This document shows positions 49,752 to 58,739 of a DNA stretch of 58,739 bases, in pieces. The stretch spans positions 1 to 58,739 of the forward strand of contig CAZWSI010000014.1 in the NCBI GenBank assembly GCA_964636405.1. Reading direction: 5' to 3'. The DNA comes from CAZKGE01 sp964636405 (GTDB lineage: Bacteria > Bacillota > Clostridia > Christensenellales > CAG-138). Below the pieces are notes generated by a model. That model was not told the origin of the DNA. It did not search any database and saw only the letters and a program-made list of their open reading frames with translations. Within the stretch, counting starts at the first letter, position 1, and every line of letters starts with the position of its first letter. The position numbers were made by a program, and so were the translations under genes.

Positions 49752-51497
49752 ATGGTCATAAACATGGCGGATGAAGCCAAGCGGGGTAAGATTATCCCCT
49801 TTGAACAGGGCTCCGCGTTCTTTTTAAAGCGCGGCGCAAAGGAAATGGTGCACGGCGATTTAGTCAACGCGGCGCATCAATACCGCAGGGCGTACGTCAG
49901 CGATCCGGGCAATACGGAGTGCTGTCTCGCGCTCTCCGAAATTCTCGGGCAGATGCAGCGCTTTGAGGAAAGCAACCAATATCTGCTTTTGCAGCTTTCC
50001 ATGTACGATCCCGCCCCGGAGTGCTACTTCGGGCTGGCGTGCAATTATTTCGGCATGCGCGCGTTCGACTGCGCCGCGGACAGCCTGGAAAGCTACCTCG
50101 ACCTCGACCCGAACGGCTTTTTCGCGGCCGACGCGGAGGATTTTCTCGATTTCATCGACGACGACGCGGCCATGAGAGACGCCACGGGCCTGATCACCGA
50201 CGAGGATTACGATACCGACGAGGTTTGTCTGCGCGCAAAGCGGCTCATCGACAGCCAGCAGGCCGCGCAGGCCGTGGCGCTGGTTGAATCGCATCTGCGG
50301 CGCTATCCAAATTCCGTTCGGGGGCTGAACATCCTGTCGCTCGCACATTTTTGCAACGGGGACAAGAAAAAGGCGCTCGCGGTCAACGCCCGCGTGCTCG
50401 AGCAGGACGGAAAAAATGCGCAGGCGCTGGCAAACCGCGCCTTCTTCCTCTACAGCACGGGCAGCGAAGCTTCCTCGCACGAGGACGCCGCGCGCGAGGC
50501 GCTGGACGCGCTCGAGGCCTGCGCGGACGAAGCGCCCGAGACGCTCCATAACCGCTCTGTGCTCGAATTGGAGTTCGGCCGGTTTGAGGAGGCGAAAAAG
50601 ACCCTCGCAAGCCTCGCGCAGCAGGTTCCCTACGATGAAAACCTTTTGCACAAGCAGGGCTACTGCTTCTTTATGCTGGGGGAAACCGCAGCCGCGCAGG
50701 CCTGCTACCGCAAGCTCATGCGCATCAACCCGAACGATACCGTCGCGCGCTACTATTACGGCCTGGTGAAACGCGCGGGCTCGGGCAAGGGGGATGCGCG
50801 CGCGCGCTGGTCCATCCCCTATCAGGTTCCGTTTGGCGAGATGTTCCGGCGTTTAAGCCAGATTAACCGCACCCTAAGCGCGAGCGAGGCTGAGGTCAAG
50901 CGCCTCTGGAGCGAGGACAACAGCTTCCGCAACCTGCTTTTATGGGCGCTCACGCTCCCGGAGCAGCGGGCCAAAAAATCTATGCTGAATCTGCTCTACA
51001 CCTTCGGCGACGAGCGCGCGGAGCGGGAGCTGCGGCTTTTCCTGCTGCGCACCGATCAGCCGGACAGCCTGAAACGGACGGTATTTGCCATGCTGAAGCG
51101 CCTAAACGCAAAGGAGCCGTACATGGCCTATCTCGACGGCCGCTGGGTGCAGGGCCGCGTCAACATGATGAAGCTAAAGGGCGATAAGCTCCCCGCCGCG
51201 TACGAGCACGTTTTGCAGCTCCTTGCCGCGCAGGCGGAGGACGAGGCCGCACAAAAGGCAATCGAAGCGGGCGTGGCCCTTTTGCAAACGTATATCGAGC
51301 AAAACGCCGGCATGCCGCCGCGCCTTACCTCCATGCAGGAGACGGCCACGGCCGCGGCGCTGGAATACGCGGGCCGCGCCTCGCTGGGCGAAAAGCCAGA
51401 CGAGCAGGCCCTCTGCAAGAAATACCGTGTGAGCGGGACGAGGCTGCGCAACGCGCTCTCCCGGCTTGATCTGCCCATTTTGACGGAGGATGAATAG
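49752..51497 (+). CDS. Tetratricopeptide-repeat protein
   Basis: A 581-residue soluble protein made mostly of helical TPR-like units (for example AAHQYRRAYVSDPGNTECCLALSEIL; FDCAADSLESYLDLDPNGFFAADAEDFL; AAQACYRKLMRINPNDTVARYYYGLV). There is an acidic stretch (about 128-155) and a C-terminal helical part without clear repeats. No signal peptide or membrane segment. Probably a scaffold; partner unknown. It lies directly upstream of the rRNA methyltransferase gene, sharing a transcript. The start could also be the ATG five codons later. Confidence 0.75.
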   Translation: MVINMADEAKRGKIIPFEQGSAFFLKRGAKEMVHGDLVNAAHQYRRAYVSDPGNTECCLALSEILGQMQRFEESNQYLLLQLSMYDPAPECYFGLACNYFGMRAFDCAADSLESYLDLDPNGFFAADAEDFLDFIDDDAAMRDATGLITDEDYDTDEVCLRAKRLIDSQQAAQAVALVESHLRRYPNSVRGLNILSLAHFCNGDKKKALAVNARVLEQDGKNAQALANRAFFLYSTGSEASSHEDAAREALDALEACADEAPETLHNRSVLELEFGRFEEAKKTLASLAQQVPYDENLLHKQGYCFFMLGETAAAQACYRKLMRINPNDTVARYYYGLVKRAGSGKGDARARWSIPYQVPFGEMFRRLSQINRTLSASEAEVKRLWSEDNSFRNLLLWALTLPEQRAKKSMLNLLYTFGDERAERELRLFLLRTDQPDSLKRTVFAMLKRLNAKEPYMAYLDGRWVQGRVNMMKLKGDKLPAAYEHVLQLLAAQAEDEAAQKAIEAGVALLQTYIEQNAGMPPRLTSMQETATAAALEYAGRASLGEKPDEQALCKKYRVSGTRLRNALSRLDLPILTEDE

Positions 51498-51498
51498 T

Positions 51499-52608
51499 AT
51501 GCGCCTGATCGCTACGACAAAGCTTGGCCTCGAGGCCGTGACCGTGCGGGAGCTGCGCGCGCTCAATGCGGAGCATATCGAGGCGGAGGACGCGCGCGTG
51601 CGCTTTGACGCGGACGCGGAGGGCCTGTGCCGCGCGCTGCTGTATCTGCGGACGGCGGAGCGGCTGCTGCTGGAGCTGGCAAGCTTCCCCGCCACGAGCT
51701 TTGACGCGCTCTTTACGGGCGTGTTCGACATGAATTGGAAGCCGTACCTCCCGCGCGACGCGCGCATTCACGTGAACGGAAAATCGGCCAAGAGCACGCT
51801 CTTTTCGGTGTCCGACTGCCAAAGCATCGTCAAAAAGGCCATTGTGGAGAATCTCAAGCGCGCCTACCGCACGGAGGTCATTCCCGAATCGGGCGACGAG
51901 GTGGTGGTGGAGGTAGGCCTGCTGCGCGATGTGGCTACGCTCACCCTCGATTGCTGCGGCGCGGGGCTTTCGCGGCGCGGCTACCGCACCTATAACGTGA
52001 CCGCGCCTCTGTCCGAAACGCTGGGGGCCGCCATTGTTCTGCTCTCCCGCTATCGGGCTGAGCGGCCGTTTATCGATCCCATGTGCGGCTCGGGCACCAT
52101 GCCAATCGAGGCGGCGATGATCGCGCAGAACCGTGCGCCGGGGCTCAACCGGCCCTTTGCGGCGGAGAAGTGGCGCTTCCTGCCCGAGGGCTGCTTTGCA
52201 AAAGCCCGCGAGGAGGCGCGCGACAGCGTGCAAAACGTGCCTGTGGATATCCTTGGCTCGGATATCGACGCGCGCTGCATTGATTTGTGCAAGCTGCACG
52301 CCAAAAAGGCGGGCGTAATGGTCAACTGGGCCGTCAAGCCCCTTTCCGCGCTGGAAAGCGACAAGCGCGGCGGCGTGCTGGTGTGCAACCCGCCCTATGG
52401 CGAGCGCTTGCTCGACCGGCAAAGCGCGGACGCGCTCTATGCCGAAATGCGCGCGCGCTTTGATCTCTTGCCAGACTGGACGCGGAGCATCTTTTCCGGC
52501 AACCGCGATTTTGAGCGCGCCTACGGCAAGCGTGCAGATAAGCGCCGCAAGCTCAGCAACGGCGGCCTCTCCTGCCAGCTCTATCAGTATTTCCCGCAGC
52601 AAGGCTAG
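51499..52608 (+). CDS. THUMP-domain RNA methyltransferase (RlmL/YpsC-like)
   Basis: A 369-residue RNA guanine-N2 methyltransferase. The N-terminal THUMP part (MRLIATTKLGLEAVTVREL..; DARIHVNGKSAKSTLFSV) precedes the Rossmann domain with DPMCGSGTMPIEAAMIA, LGSDIDARCIDLCKLHAKKAG, and the catalytic VCNPPYGERL (NPPY). B. subtilis YpsC, about 385 residues, is the closest type and modifies 23S rRNA. The ATG at 51499 follows GGAGG, overlapping the end of the TPR gene. Confidence 0.9.
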   Translation: MRLIATTKLGLEAVTVRELRALNAEHIEAEDARVRFDADAEGLCRALLYLRTAERLLLELASFPATSFDALFTGVFDMNWKPYLPRDARIHVNGKSAKSTLFSVSDCQSIVKKAIVENLKRAYRTEVIPESGDEVVVEVGLLRDVATLTLDCCGAGLSRRGYRTYNVTAPLSETLGAAIVLLSRYRAERPFIDPMCGSGTMPIEAAMIAQNRAPGLNRPFAAEKWRFLPEGCFAKAREEARDSVQNVPVDILGSDIDARCIDLCKLHAKKAGVMVNWAVKPLSALESDKRGGVLVCNPPYGERLLDRQSADALYAEMRARFDLLPDWTRSIFSGNRDFERAYGKRADKRRKLSNGGLSCQLYQYFPQQG

Positions 52609-52930
52609 AGACGCGCGCCCAAGCGCAAATCCAGACAGGCGCCGGCTGTCGGTGCATACGAAAGGGGCGATTGCCGTGAGAGCGGAATGACGCGGTCTTC
52701 CTTCGCGATTTGTCACACCCCGTTCGGCAATTCGCGCGGGCGAGAAAAGCATCCTTTCCTTAAACGCCCTGCACATCCTCCAAACGCGGCCCAGCGGGGC
52801 TCTTGTTTCATCGATTTCTTCCTTTTCCGGCACGGTTTCCCCACAAAAGGGACACAGCTAAAGACAGCATAAACGCACAAAAACGCAGCCTGGACATACC
52901 AAAAACAGCATATAGGGAGGCGCCTGTTCC
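52609..52930. other. Intergenic gap without a supported gene
   Basis: 322 bases between the rRNA methyltransferase and alcohol dehydrogenase genes. Short open frames exist on both strands but none has a ribosome site or recognisable sequence. No tRNA, riboswitch or terminator with a clear T-tract was seen. The downstream end has an A-rich stretch and GGGAGG ten bases before the dehydrogenase ATG; a promoter must lie here but I cannot define it. Confidence 0.6.
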
Positions 52931-54151
52931 ATGAATCGAACAAAATGGGCTTTGACAAAGGCTTGGTATCATGTGTTCCAGTTCGTCCTTACGCGCGCCA
53001 TGTATCTGCTGCCGTGGCGCAGCCCCCAAATCGTCGAGGGGCCCGGAAGCGTAAGAACGCTGCCCGCGCTGGTGCGCGCGAAAAAAATCTCCCGCGTGCT
53101 CGTGGTCACGGACGCCACGCTCCACCGGCTCGGATTGCTCGACGGCATGCTGGCGGCGGCCCGGGAGGCTGGCCTCACTTGCGCGGTCTACGACGGCGTG
53201 GAGCCCAATCCGTCCATTGAAAACATCGAGGCGGCGCGCAAAATGTATCTGGAAAGCCGCTGCGAAGGGATCATCGCCTTTGGCGGCGGCTCGTCCATGG
53301 ACTGCGCCAAAGCCTGCGGCGCGCGCATTGTGCGGCCGCGCACAAGCGTGAACCGGCTGGGCGGGCAGCTCCGGGTGCTGCTGCAAATCCCCCCGCTCTT
53401 CGCCGTGCCCACCACCGCGGGCACCGGCTCGGAAACGACCATCGCGGCGGTGGTGACCGACCGCGAAACGCACCATAAATACGCCGTCAACGACCCTGTG
53501 CTCATTCCGCTGTGCGCGGTGCTGGACCCGGAGCTGACGCTGGGCCTCCCCCCGCATATTACCGCCGCGACAGGCATGGACGCGCTCACGCATGCGGTGG
53601 AGGCCTACACCAATCGCTACGCGCCCAAATACACGCAGCGCCTCTCCGAGGAGGCTGCCGCGCTCATATTCCAAAACCTGGAATCCGTATACAGGGACGG
53701 CAAGCAGGCGGACGCGCGATTGAACATGCTGTACGCCAGCTTTAAGGCGGGCGCGGCCTTTACGCGCGCGTGCGTGGGCTATGTGCACGCCATCGCGCAC
53801 ACGCTCGGCGGCCTGTACGGCACGCCGCACGGCCTGGCCAACGCCGTGATTCTGCCCATTGTGATGGAGGATTTCGGCCCCGCCATATACCCCAGGCTCG
53901 CGCGCCTTGCGGAGCTGACCGGCGTGCAAGGCGATAGTGAAGCGGAAAGGGCGCAGGGCTTTATCCGCGAGATTCGCCGCATGAACCGCGATATGGGCAT
54001 TCCCGATCACTTCGATCACATCCGCGACGAGGACATCCCGCAAATGATCCGCTGGGCGCTCGCGGAGGCCAACCCCGTCTACCCCGTCCCCGTGCTGTGG
54101 AACGAGGAGCAGATGGAGAAAACCATCCGCCGCGTGCAGGGCAAGGCATAG
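52931..54151 (+). CDS. Iron-containing alcohol dehydrogenase
   Basis: A group III Fe-ADH of 406 residues. The NAD-binding half has VVTDATLHRLGLLDGML and FGGGSSMDCAKACGAR; the metal site has Asp in GTGSETTIAAVVTD region and the ligand set in MDALTHAVEAYTN, HAIAHTLGGLYGTPHGLANA (three His). An N-terminal hydrophobic stretch (about 12-28) is present in several relatives and is probably not a signal peptide. It likely reduces short aldehydes or oxidises alcohols in fermentation. Confidence 0.92.
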   Translation: MNRTKWALTKAWYHVFQFVLTRAMYLLPWRSPQIVEGPGSVRTLPALVRAKKISRVLVVTDATLHRLGLLDGMLAAAREAGLTCAVYDGVEPNPSIENIEAARKMYLESRCEGIIAFGGGSSMDCAKACGARIVRPRTSVNRLGGQLRVLLQIPPLFAVPTTAGTGSETTIAAVVTDRETHHKYAVNDPVLIPLCAVLDPELTLGLPPHITAATGMDALTHAVEAYTNRYAPKYTQRLSEEAAALIFQNLESVYRDGKQADARLNMLYASFKAGAAFTRACVGYVHAIAHTLGGLYGTPHGLANAVILPIVMEDFGPAIYPRLARLAELTGVQGDSEAERAQGFIREIRRMNRDMGIPDHFDHIRDEDIPQMIRWALAEANPVYPVPVLWNEEQMEKTIRRVQGKA

Positions 54152-54168
54152 GCGGGCCGACTGGGCCG

Positions 54169-54903
54169 TTATGCCTCGGGCGGCAGGCGCATGCGATCCC
54201 AGAGCCCATATTTTTCCGTATTGGCCAGCGCGCTCATGATCTTCTCCTGCGCGTCGGGCACGAGGGTGGTCAAGTGCACAAGCAGCTCCTTGGCCTCCTC
54301 GCGCTTGGTGTGCCCCGCCACGTCGCAGTTGGGCGGCAGCACGGGCAATGCGCGCTGACGGGCGACCGAGAGCGCGTATTTTTCGGGCAGAAAGACGAGC
54401 GGGCGGATAATCGTCACGTTTTTGCGCGACAGATAGGTGACGGGCGCGAAGGTGTTGATGCGTGCCTCGTACAGCATGCTCATAAAAAAGGTTTCCAGCA
54501 CGTCCTCGCGGTTGTGGCCCAATGCGACCTTGTTGCAGCCGTGGGCCACGGCGTAGGTATTGAGCGCACCGCGGCGAAGCTTGGCGCAAAGCGCGCAGGG
54601 GCTCCGCTCCTCGCGATATTCAAACACCACCTTGCCGATATCGGTGCGCTCCACTTCAAAGTCCACGCCCACCTTCTCCGCAAAGCGCTCGATCGCGTCC
54701 GTATCCTGCCGCTTAAGGCCCAGATCGAGCATGACGGCGCACACGTCGAATTTCGTATAGCTAAAGCGCCTGTACAGCGCCATCGCCTCCATCAGCAGCA
54801 GCGAATCCTTGCCGCCGGATACGCCCACGCAAAGCTTGTCCCCGTCATGAATCATGCCGTAGCGCTCGTCCGCACGGCGAATGCAGCCTAATACTCGTTT
54901 CAT
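54169..54903 (-). CDS. ttcA: tRNA 2-thiocytidine/2-thiouridine synthetase (TtcA family)
   Basis: ATP-PP-loop enzyme that inserts sulfur in tRNA. The 244-residue protein has the PP-loop GVSGGKDSLLLME, CALCAKLRRGALN (two Cys of the Fe-S site), LGHNREDVLETFF, and LPPNCDVAGHTKRE supplying the third Cys. Length is short but complete for the Firmicute TtcA/TtuA type. The ATG at 54903 is seven bases after a TATAAT and has no Shine-Dalgarno, so it is predicted leaderless; a further ATG three codons upstream would overlap the -10. Confidence 0.88.
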   Translation of the reverse strand: MKRVLGCIRRADERYGMIHDGDKLCVGVSGGKDSLLLMEAMALYRRFSYTKFDVCAVMLDLGLKRQDTDAIERFAEKVGVDFEVERTDIGKVVFEYREERSPCALCAKLRRGALNTYAVAHGCNKVALGHNREDVLETFFMSMLYEARINTFAPVTYLSRKNVTIIRPLVFLPEKYALSVARQRALPVLPPNCDVAGHTKREEAKELLVHLTTLVPDAQEKIMSALANTEKYGLWDRMRLPPEA

Positions 54904-54910
54904 ATCGTTC

Positions 54911-54939
54911 ATTATAACGGCGCGCACGCACGCGCGCAA
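54911..54939 (-). promoter_or_regulatory. Promoter giving a leaderless ttcA mRNA
   Basis: Minus strand: TTGCGC (54934-54939), 17-base spacer, perfect TATAAT (54911-54916), seven bases to the ATG. Confidence 0.7.
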
Positions 54940-55012
54940 TGCGCGGGTTGCGCTTTTTTCTTTTTGAGGGGACGGAAAAGCCAGGCGTGCTGTATGGTTT
55001 GAATATGCGCGC

Positions 55013-55045
55013 AAAAAGCGCCGGGCAGTTGACCGTGCCCGGCGC
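55013..55045 (-). terminator. Intrinsic terminator after the ABC-2 permease gene
   Basis: Minus strand: perfect 10-bp stem GCGCCGGGCA/TGCCCGGCGC (55018-55045) with 8-base loop, then TTTTT. Confidence 0.92.
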
Positions 55046-55062
55046 CTTTAGTCGGTTTCGCC

Positions 55063-55929
55063 TTATTGCAGATTTAGCTTTTTGGTGAGGATCGCGCGCG
55101 AGAGAAGGAAGAACACCACGCAGAGGAGGGCCTGCCAGAGAATGTTCCAGCCAATCGCGGCGTATGTGAAGGCGGACGCCTCCAGATCGTTAAAGACCGT
55201 AACGGCCGCGCCTGTCCAAACCGAGAGCCCCAACCCAAAGACGAGATTGTAGATGGTGCTCAGGATGCTCACGCCGATGTTGATGAGGAAATACATGCCG
55301 ATCGAGGCGAGCAGCTTTTTGCGCTTGGCGACCATGCCGCCGATCACGACCGCAAAATAGATGTGCAGCAATTGCTGCGCAAGCGCCAGCAGCACGAAAA
55401 CAATCAGCTCAAGCGTGAGAAGCGGCACGTTGCCAAATTCGGCCAGGATCGGCAAGCCCCTAAAGAGGCTCGTAATCAAGTCCACCGCGCCCCCGTTGAC
55501 AATTTCGCTCGTGCTGGTCCCAAACAGCATGAAGAACGCGCCGGAAGCAGCCAGCACCGCGAAGCTGACGAGCGCCCAGATCATGCCCGTGAGCAGCTTG
55601 GACCAGAGGATCTTGCCCGGCGTTGTGGGCAGCGTAAAGGTAAGATAGCCCTGGCTGGTCATGAGGTTATTATAGAAGTACAGCGCGATGAACAACAGCG
55701 CGACAAAGGGTGAAGCCAGCACCGCCAGCCCCACGAGCACCGAAGCGGAAACAGAGGTGCCCATCAGGATGGCCTCGGCCCAATCGGCCAGCTTTCCGCC
55801 GGCGGCAAGGCGCATGCACACGGTGAGAATCACGGTGACCACCACCGACGCGCCCAGTACCGCCAGCTCTACAGGCAGCAGCGTGCGGGAAAGCGCCCGA
55901 AAATCGTGTTTGAATAATTTTTTCAGCAT
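55063..55929 (-). CDS. ABC-2 type permease
   Basis: A 288-residue membrane protein with about six hydrophobic segments and a cytoplasmic N-terminus (MLKKLFKHDFRALSRTLLP). The pattern YLTFTLPTTPGKILWSKLLTGMIW is typical of ABC-2 permeases that work with single-domain ATPases of the YtrB/BcrA kind. It overlaps the ATPase gene by seven bases. Third gene of a YtrA-type operon; probably involved in export or defence against envelope stress; the substrate cannot be inferred. Confidence 0.85.
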   Translation of the reverse strand: MLKKLFKHDFRALSRTLLPVELAVLGASVVVTVILTVCMRLAAGGKLADWAEAILMGTSVSASVLVGLAVLASPFVALLFIALYFYNNLMTSQGYLTFTLPTTPGKILWSKLLTGMIWALVSFAVLAASGAFFMLFGTSTSEIVNGGAVDLITSLFRGLPILAEFGNVPLLTLELIVFVLLALAQQLLHIYFAVVIGGMVAKRKKLLASIGMYFLINIGVSILSTIYNLVFGLGLSVWTGAAVTVFNDLEASAFTYAAIGWNILWQALLCVVFFLLSRAILTKKLNLQ

Positions 55930-56621
55930 CTGAATGCCTCCCTGAACAGCTCGTCGATGGATTTGCCTTCCGTTTCGCGGACGTTGTCCATGGTATCCTG
56001 CCGCACGATGTTGCCCTCGCGCAGGAAGATGAACTCGTCCAGCACCTTTTCCACATCCGCGATCAGGTGCGTGGAGAACAGGATGGTGGAATCCTCGCAG
56101 TAGTTGCGAATGATCGTGTTCAATATAAAGTCCCTTGCCGCCGGGTCCACGCCGCCGATGGGTTCGTCCAGCAGATAAAGCTTGGCGTGGCGCGACATGA
56201 CCAGCACGAGCTGCACCTTTTCGCGCGTGCCCTTGGACAGGGCCCGCATGCGCGCTTCCGCCGGAACGCGGAGGGTCGCGAGCATTTCTATGGCGCGTTT
56301 GCGGTCAAAGTCCCTGTAAAAGTCCTCAAAGTAATCCAGCGCGTCTACAACCCGCATCCAGTTGGGCAGATAGGTCATTTCCGGCAAATAGGATACGACC
56401 GCCTTCGTATCGGGCCCCACGGGCTTTCCGTCGATCATAATCATGCCCGCCGAGGGCGTAAGCAGTCCCGCCGCAAGCTTGATAAAGGTGGTTTTGCCGC
56501 TGCCGTTGGGCCCGAGCAGGCCCACGATCTTGCCCGCGGGAAGCGAAAACGAAACGTTGTTCAAGGCGAGCTGCCCGCCGTAGCGCTTGGTCAGGGCGTG
56601 GGCTTCAAGTATTGTCTGCAT
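55923..56621 (-). CDS. ABC transporter ATP-binding protein (YtrB/BcrA type)
   Basis: A 232-residue ATPase with Walker A LGPNGSGKTTFIKLA (about 37-47), a degenerate signature region LSKGTREKVQLVL, Walker B LYLLDEPIGGVDP and the H-loop FSTHL. The LLTPSAGMIMIDGKPVG and YLPNWMRVVDALDYFEDFY segments fit the BcrA/YtrB subgroup. It overlaps the regulator gene by 17 bases and the permease gene by seven, so the three are co-translated. Confidence 0.94.
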   Translation of the reverse strand: MQTILEAHALTKRYGGQLALNNVSFSLPAGKIVGLLGPNGSGKTTFIKLAAGLLTPSAGMIMIDGKPVGPDTKAVVSYLPEMTYLPNWMRVVDALDYFEDFYRDFDRKRAIEMLATLRVPAEARMRALSKGTREKVQLVLVMSRHAKLYLLDEPIGGVDPAARDFILNTIIRNYCEDSTILFSTHLIADVEKVLDEFIFLREGNIVRQDTMDNVRETEGKSIDELFREAFRC

Positions 56622-56994
56622 GTTCTTTCTCCTCCTCGATATCCTGCTGGGCCAAAAGCGCCAGCACCTCCTCCTTCGACAGGCCGAACGCCCGCATCCG
56701 GCTTAAAAAATCCTGCGTCAGGCGCGCCGCCTTTTCCGCCTTGGCGCGGTTTACCGCCTCCATATCCGTCGTCACCGTGCGGCCGCTGTTGCGCTGCGTT
56801 GTCGCCAGGCCCATGCTCTCAAGCTCCGCAAGCGCGCGCTGCATGGTGTTGGGATTGACCGCCGCAAGCTGCGCAAGCTCGCGCACGCTCGGAAGCCGCT
56901 CGCCCATGGCGTATACCCCGCTGAAAATATCCATCTCCAGATGATCGACAATCTGCTGGTAAATGGGCTGCTGGGATGAAAACTGCCAAGCCAA
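56605..56994 (-). CDS. GntR-family regulator, YtrA subgroup
   Basis: A short 129-residue repressor with the GntR winged helix (IYQQIVDHLEMDIFSGVYAMGERLPSVRELAQLAAVNPNTMQRALAELESMGLATTQRNSGRTV) and a 50-residue C-terminal dimer helix pair rather than an effector domain, as in YtrA. It uses a TTG start (56994) chosen because AAGGAGG lies seven bases upstream. It heads the regulator-ATPase-permease operon and probably represses it; in related operons induction follows cell-wall antibiotics. Confidence 0.92.
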   Translation of the reverse strand: MAWQFSSQQPIYQQIVDHLEMDIFSGVYAMGERLPSVRELAQLAAVNPNTMQRALAELESMGLATTQRNSGRTVTTDMEAVNRAKAEKAARLTQDFLSRMRAFGLSKEEVLALLAQQDIEEEKEHADNT

Positions 56995-57050
56995 GTCCGT
57001 TCCTCCTTTCGTAATGTATCTTTGCATTAGTGTATTATTTACCTAGCACA

Positions 57051-57079
57051 GTTATACAACAGGGTGTATCGCCTGTCAA
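57051..57079 (-). promoter_or_regulatory. Promoter/operator region of the YtrA-type operon
   Basis: Minus strand: TTGACA (57074-57079), 17-base spacer, TATAAC (57051-57056). An ATACA-N6-TGTAT inverted repeat overlaps the -10, and an imperfect TGTGCTAG..AATACACTA element follows the start; either may bind the repressor. Confidence 0.75.
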
Positions 57080-57174
57080 GCATTATTTTTTATCCTTTTC
57101 GAAGTTTATAACGAAAAGAAAAAAGGAAAGGAGCTGCGGCCCCCTGCCAATCCCGGACGCCCCTTTAACGGACT

Positions 57175-57200
57175 GAGGGCGGGCCTTTTGGCCCGCCCTC
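57175..57200 (-). terminator. Hairpin after groEL
   Basis: Perfect 11-bp stem GAGGGCGGGCC/GGCCCGCCCTC with a 4-base loop, 22 bases after the groEL stop. No immediate T-tract on the minus strand; a T-rich stretch lies about 50 bases further on. Confidence 0.6.
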
Positions 57201-57222
57201 GCGTGTTTGTGGGTGTATTTGC

Positions 57223-58739
<1,517 letters not shown>

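Noticed and set aside
52687..52872. A 61-codon plus-strand frame in the gap before the alcohol dehydrogenase gene
   Set aside because: No Shine-Dalgarno, no promoter at leaderless spacing and no recognisable motif.

Overview
The window is a gene-dense, GC-rich stretch of bacterial chromosome. Its content points to an endospore-forming Bacillota (class Clostridia, anaerobic lifestyle): spoIVA, gpr, spoIIP and a stand-alone Spo0A-type DNA-binding domain; a meso-DAP/lysine cluster; MurF and Ddl for the wall; Firmicute gene orders (rpmG-secE-nusG-rplK, radical SAM DUF512-der-plsY-spoIVA, gpr-spoIIP); and anaerobe-type flavin/Fe-S and Fe-dependent redox enzymes. No phage, insertion sequence, CRISPR array, tRNA or rRNA was seen. 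I would not name a genus from this sequence.

Layout. 1-1.6 kb (-): rplK (cut by the window edge), nusG, secE, rpmG. 1.6-4.4 kb (-): pmbA/tldD peptidase pair. 4.4-12.4 kb (-): a peptide ABC importer operon (binding lipoprotein, two permeases, two ATPases, then a small coupled membrane protein) from a perfect-consensus promoter. 12.5-15.6 kb: a membrane protein divergent from an MFS carrier, then an M29 aminopeptidase. 15.6-18.0 kb (-): ddl-murF. 18.2-21.1 kb (+): exported M3 peptidase plus a membrane-anchored pseudokinase. 21.1-26.0 kb: GH3 glycosidase (-), manA (+), Spo0A_C-only protein (-), ApbE (-). 26.1-31.5 kb (+): GcvT/LigM-like C1 transferase, M20D amidohydrolase, small dual-start protein, ECF sigma factor with DUF4179 partner. 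31.6-38.9 kb (+): acetoacetyl-CoA synthetase-like ligase, a frameshifted P-loop kinase, a Nudix hydrolase, then an Old Yellow Enzyme/aconitase-X operon with a possible leader peptide. 39.0-45.9 kb (+): radical SAM DUF512, der, plsY, spoIVA, gpr, spoIIP. 45.9-48.6 kb (-): asd-dapA-dapB. 48.8-54.2 kb (+): methyltransferase, TPR protein, THUMP-type rRNA methyltransferase, Fe-alcohol dehydrogenase. 54.2-58.7 kb (-): ttcA-like gene, YtrA-type regulator with ABC-2 transporter, groEL (5' end outside the window).

How parts fit. Peptide uptake (Opp) with M29, M20D, M3 and TldD/PmbA peptidases suggests a peptide-using lifestyle. The asd-dapA-dapB, ddl and murF genes feed peptidoglycan synthesis. The reductase plus aconitase X pair is the best candidate for an uncharacterised pathway: dehydration of a hydroxy-acid followed by reduction of the alkene.

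The most striking genome-level pattern is transcriptional. At eight or nine places a good sigma-A promoter ends 6-7 bases (once 9) before an ATG that has no Shine-Dalgarno sequence. This predicts leaderless mRNAs, while neighbouring genes have strong SD sites. Several promoters and terminators are also nested in unusual ways. All functional calls come from reading the sequence; no database search was run.
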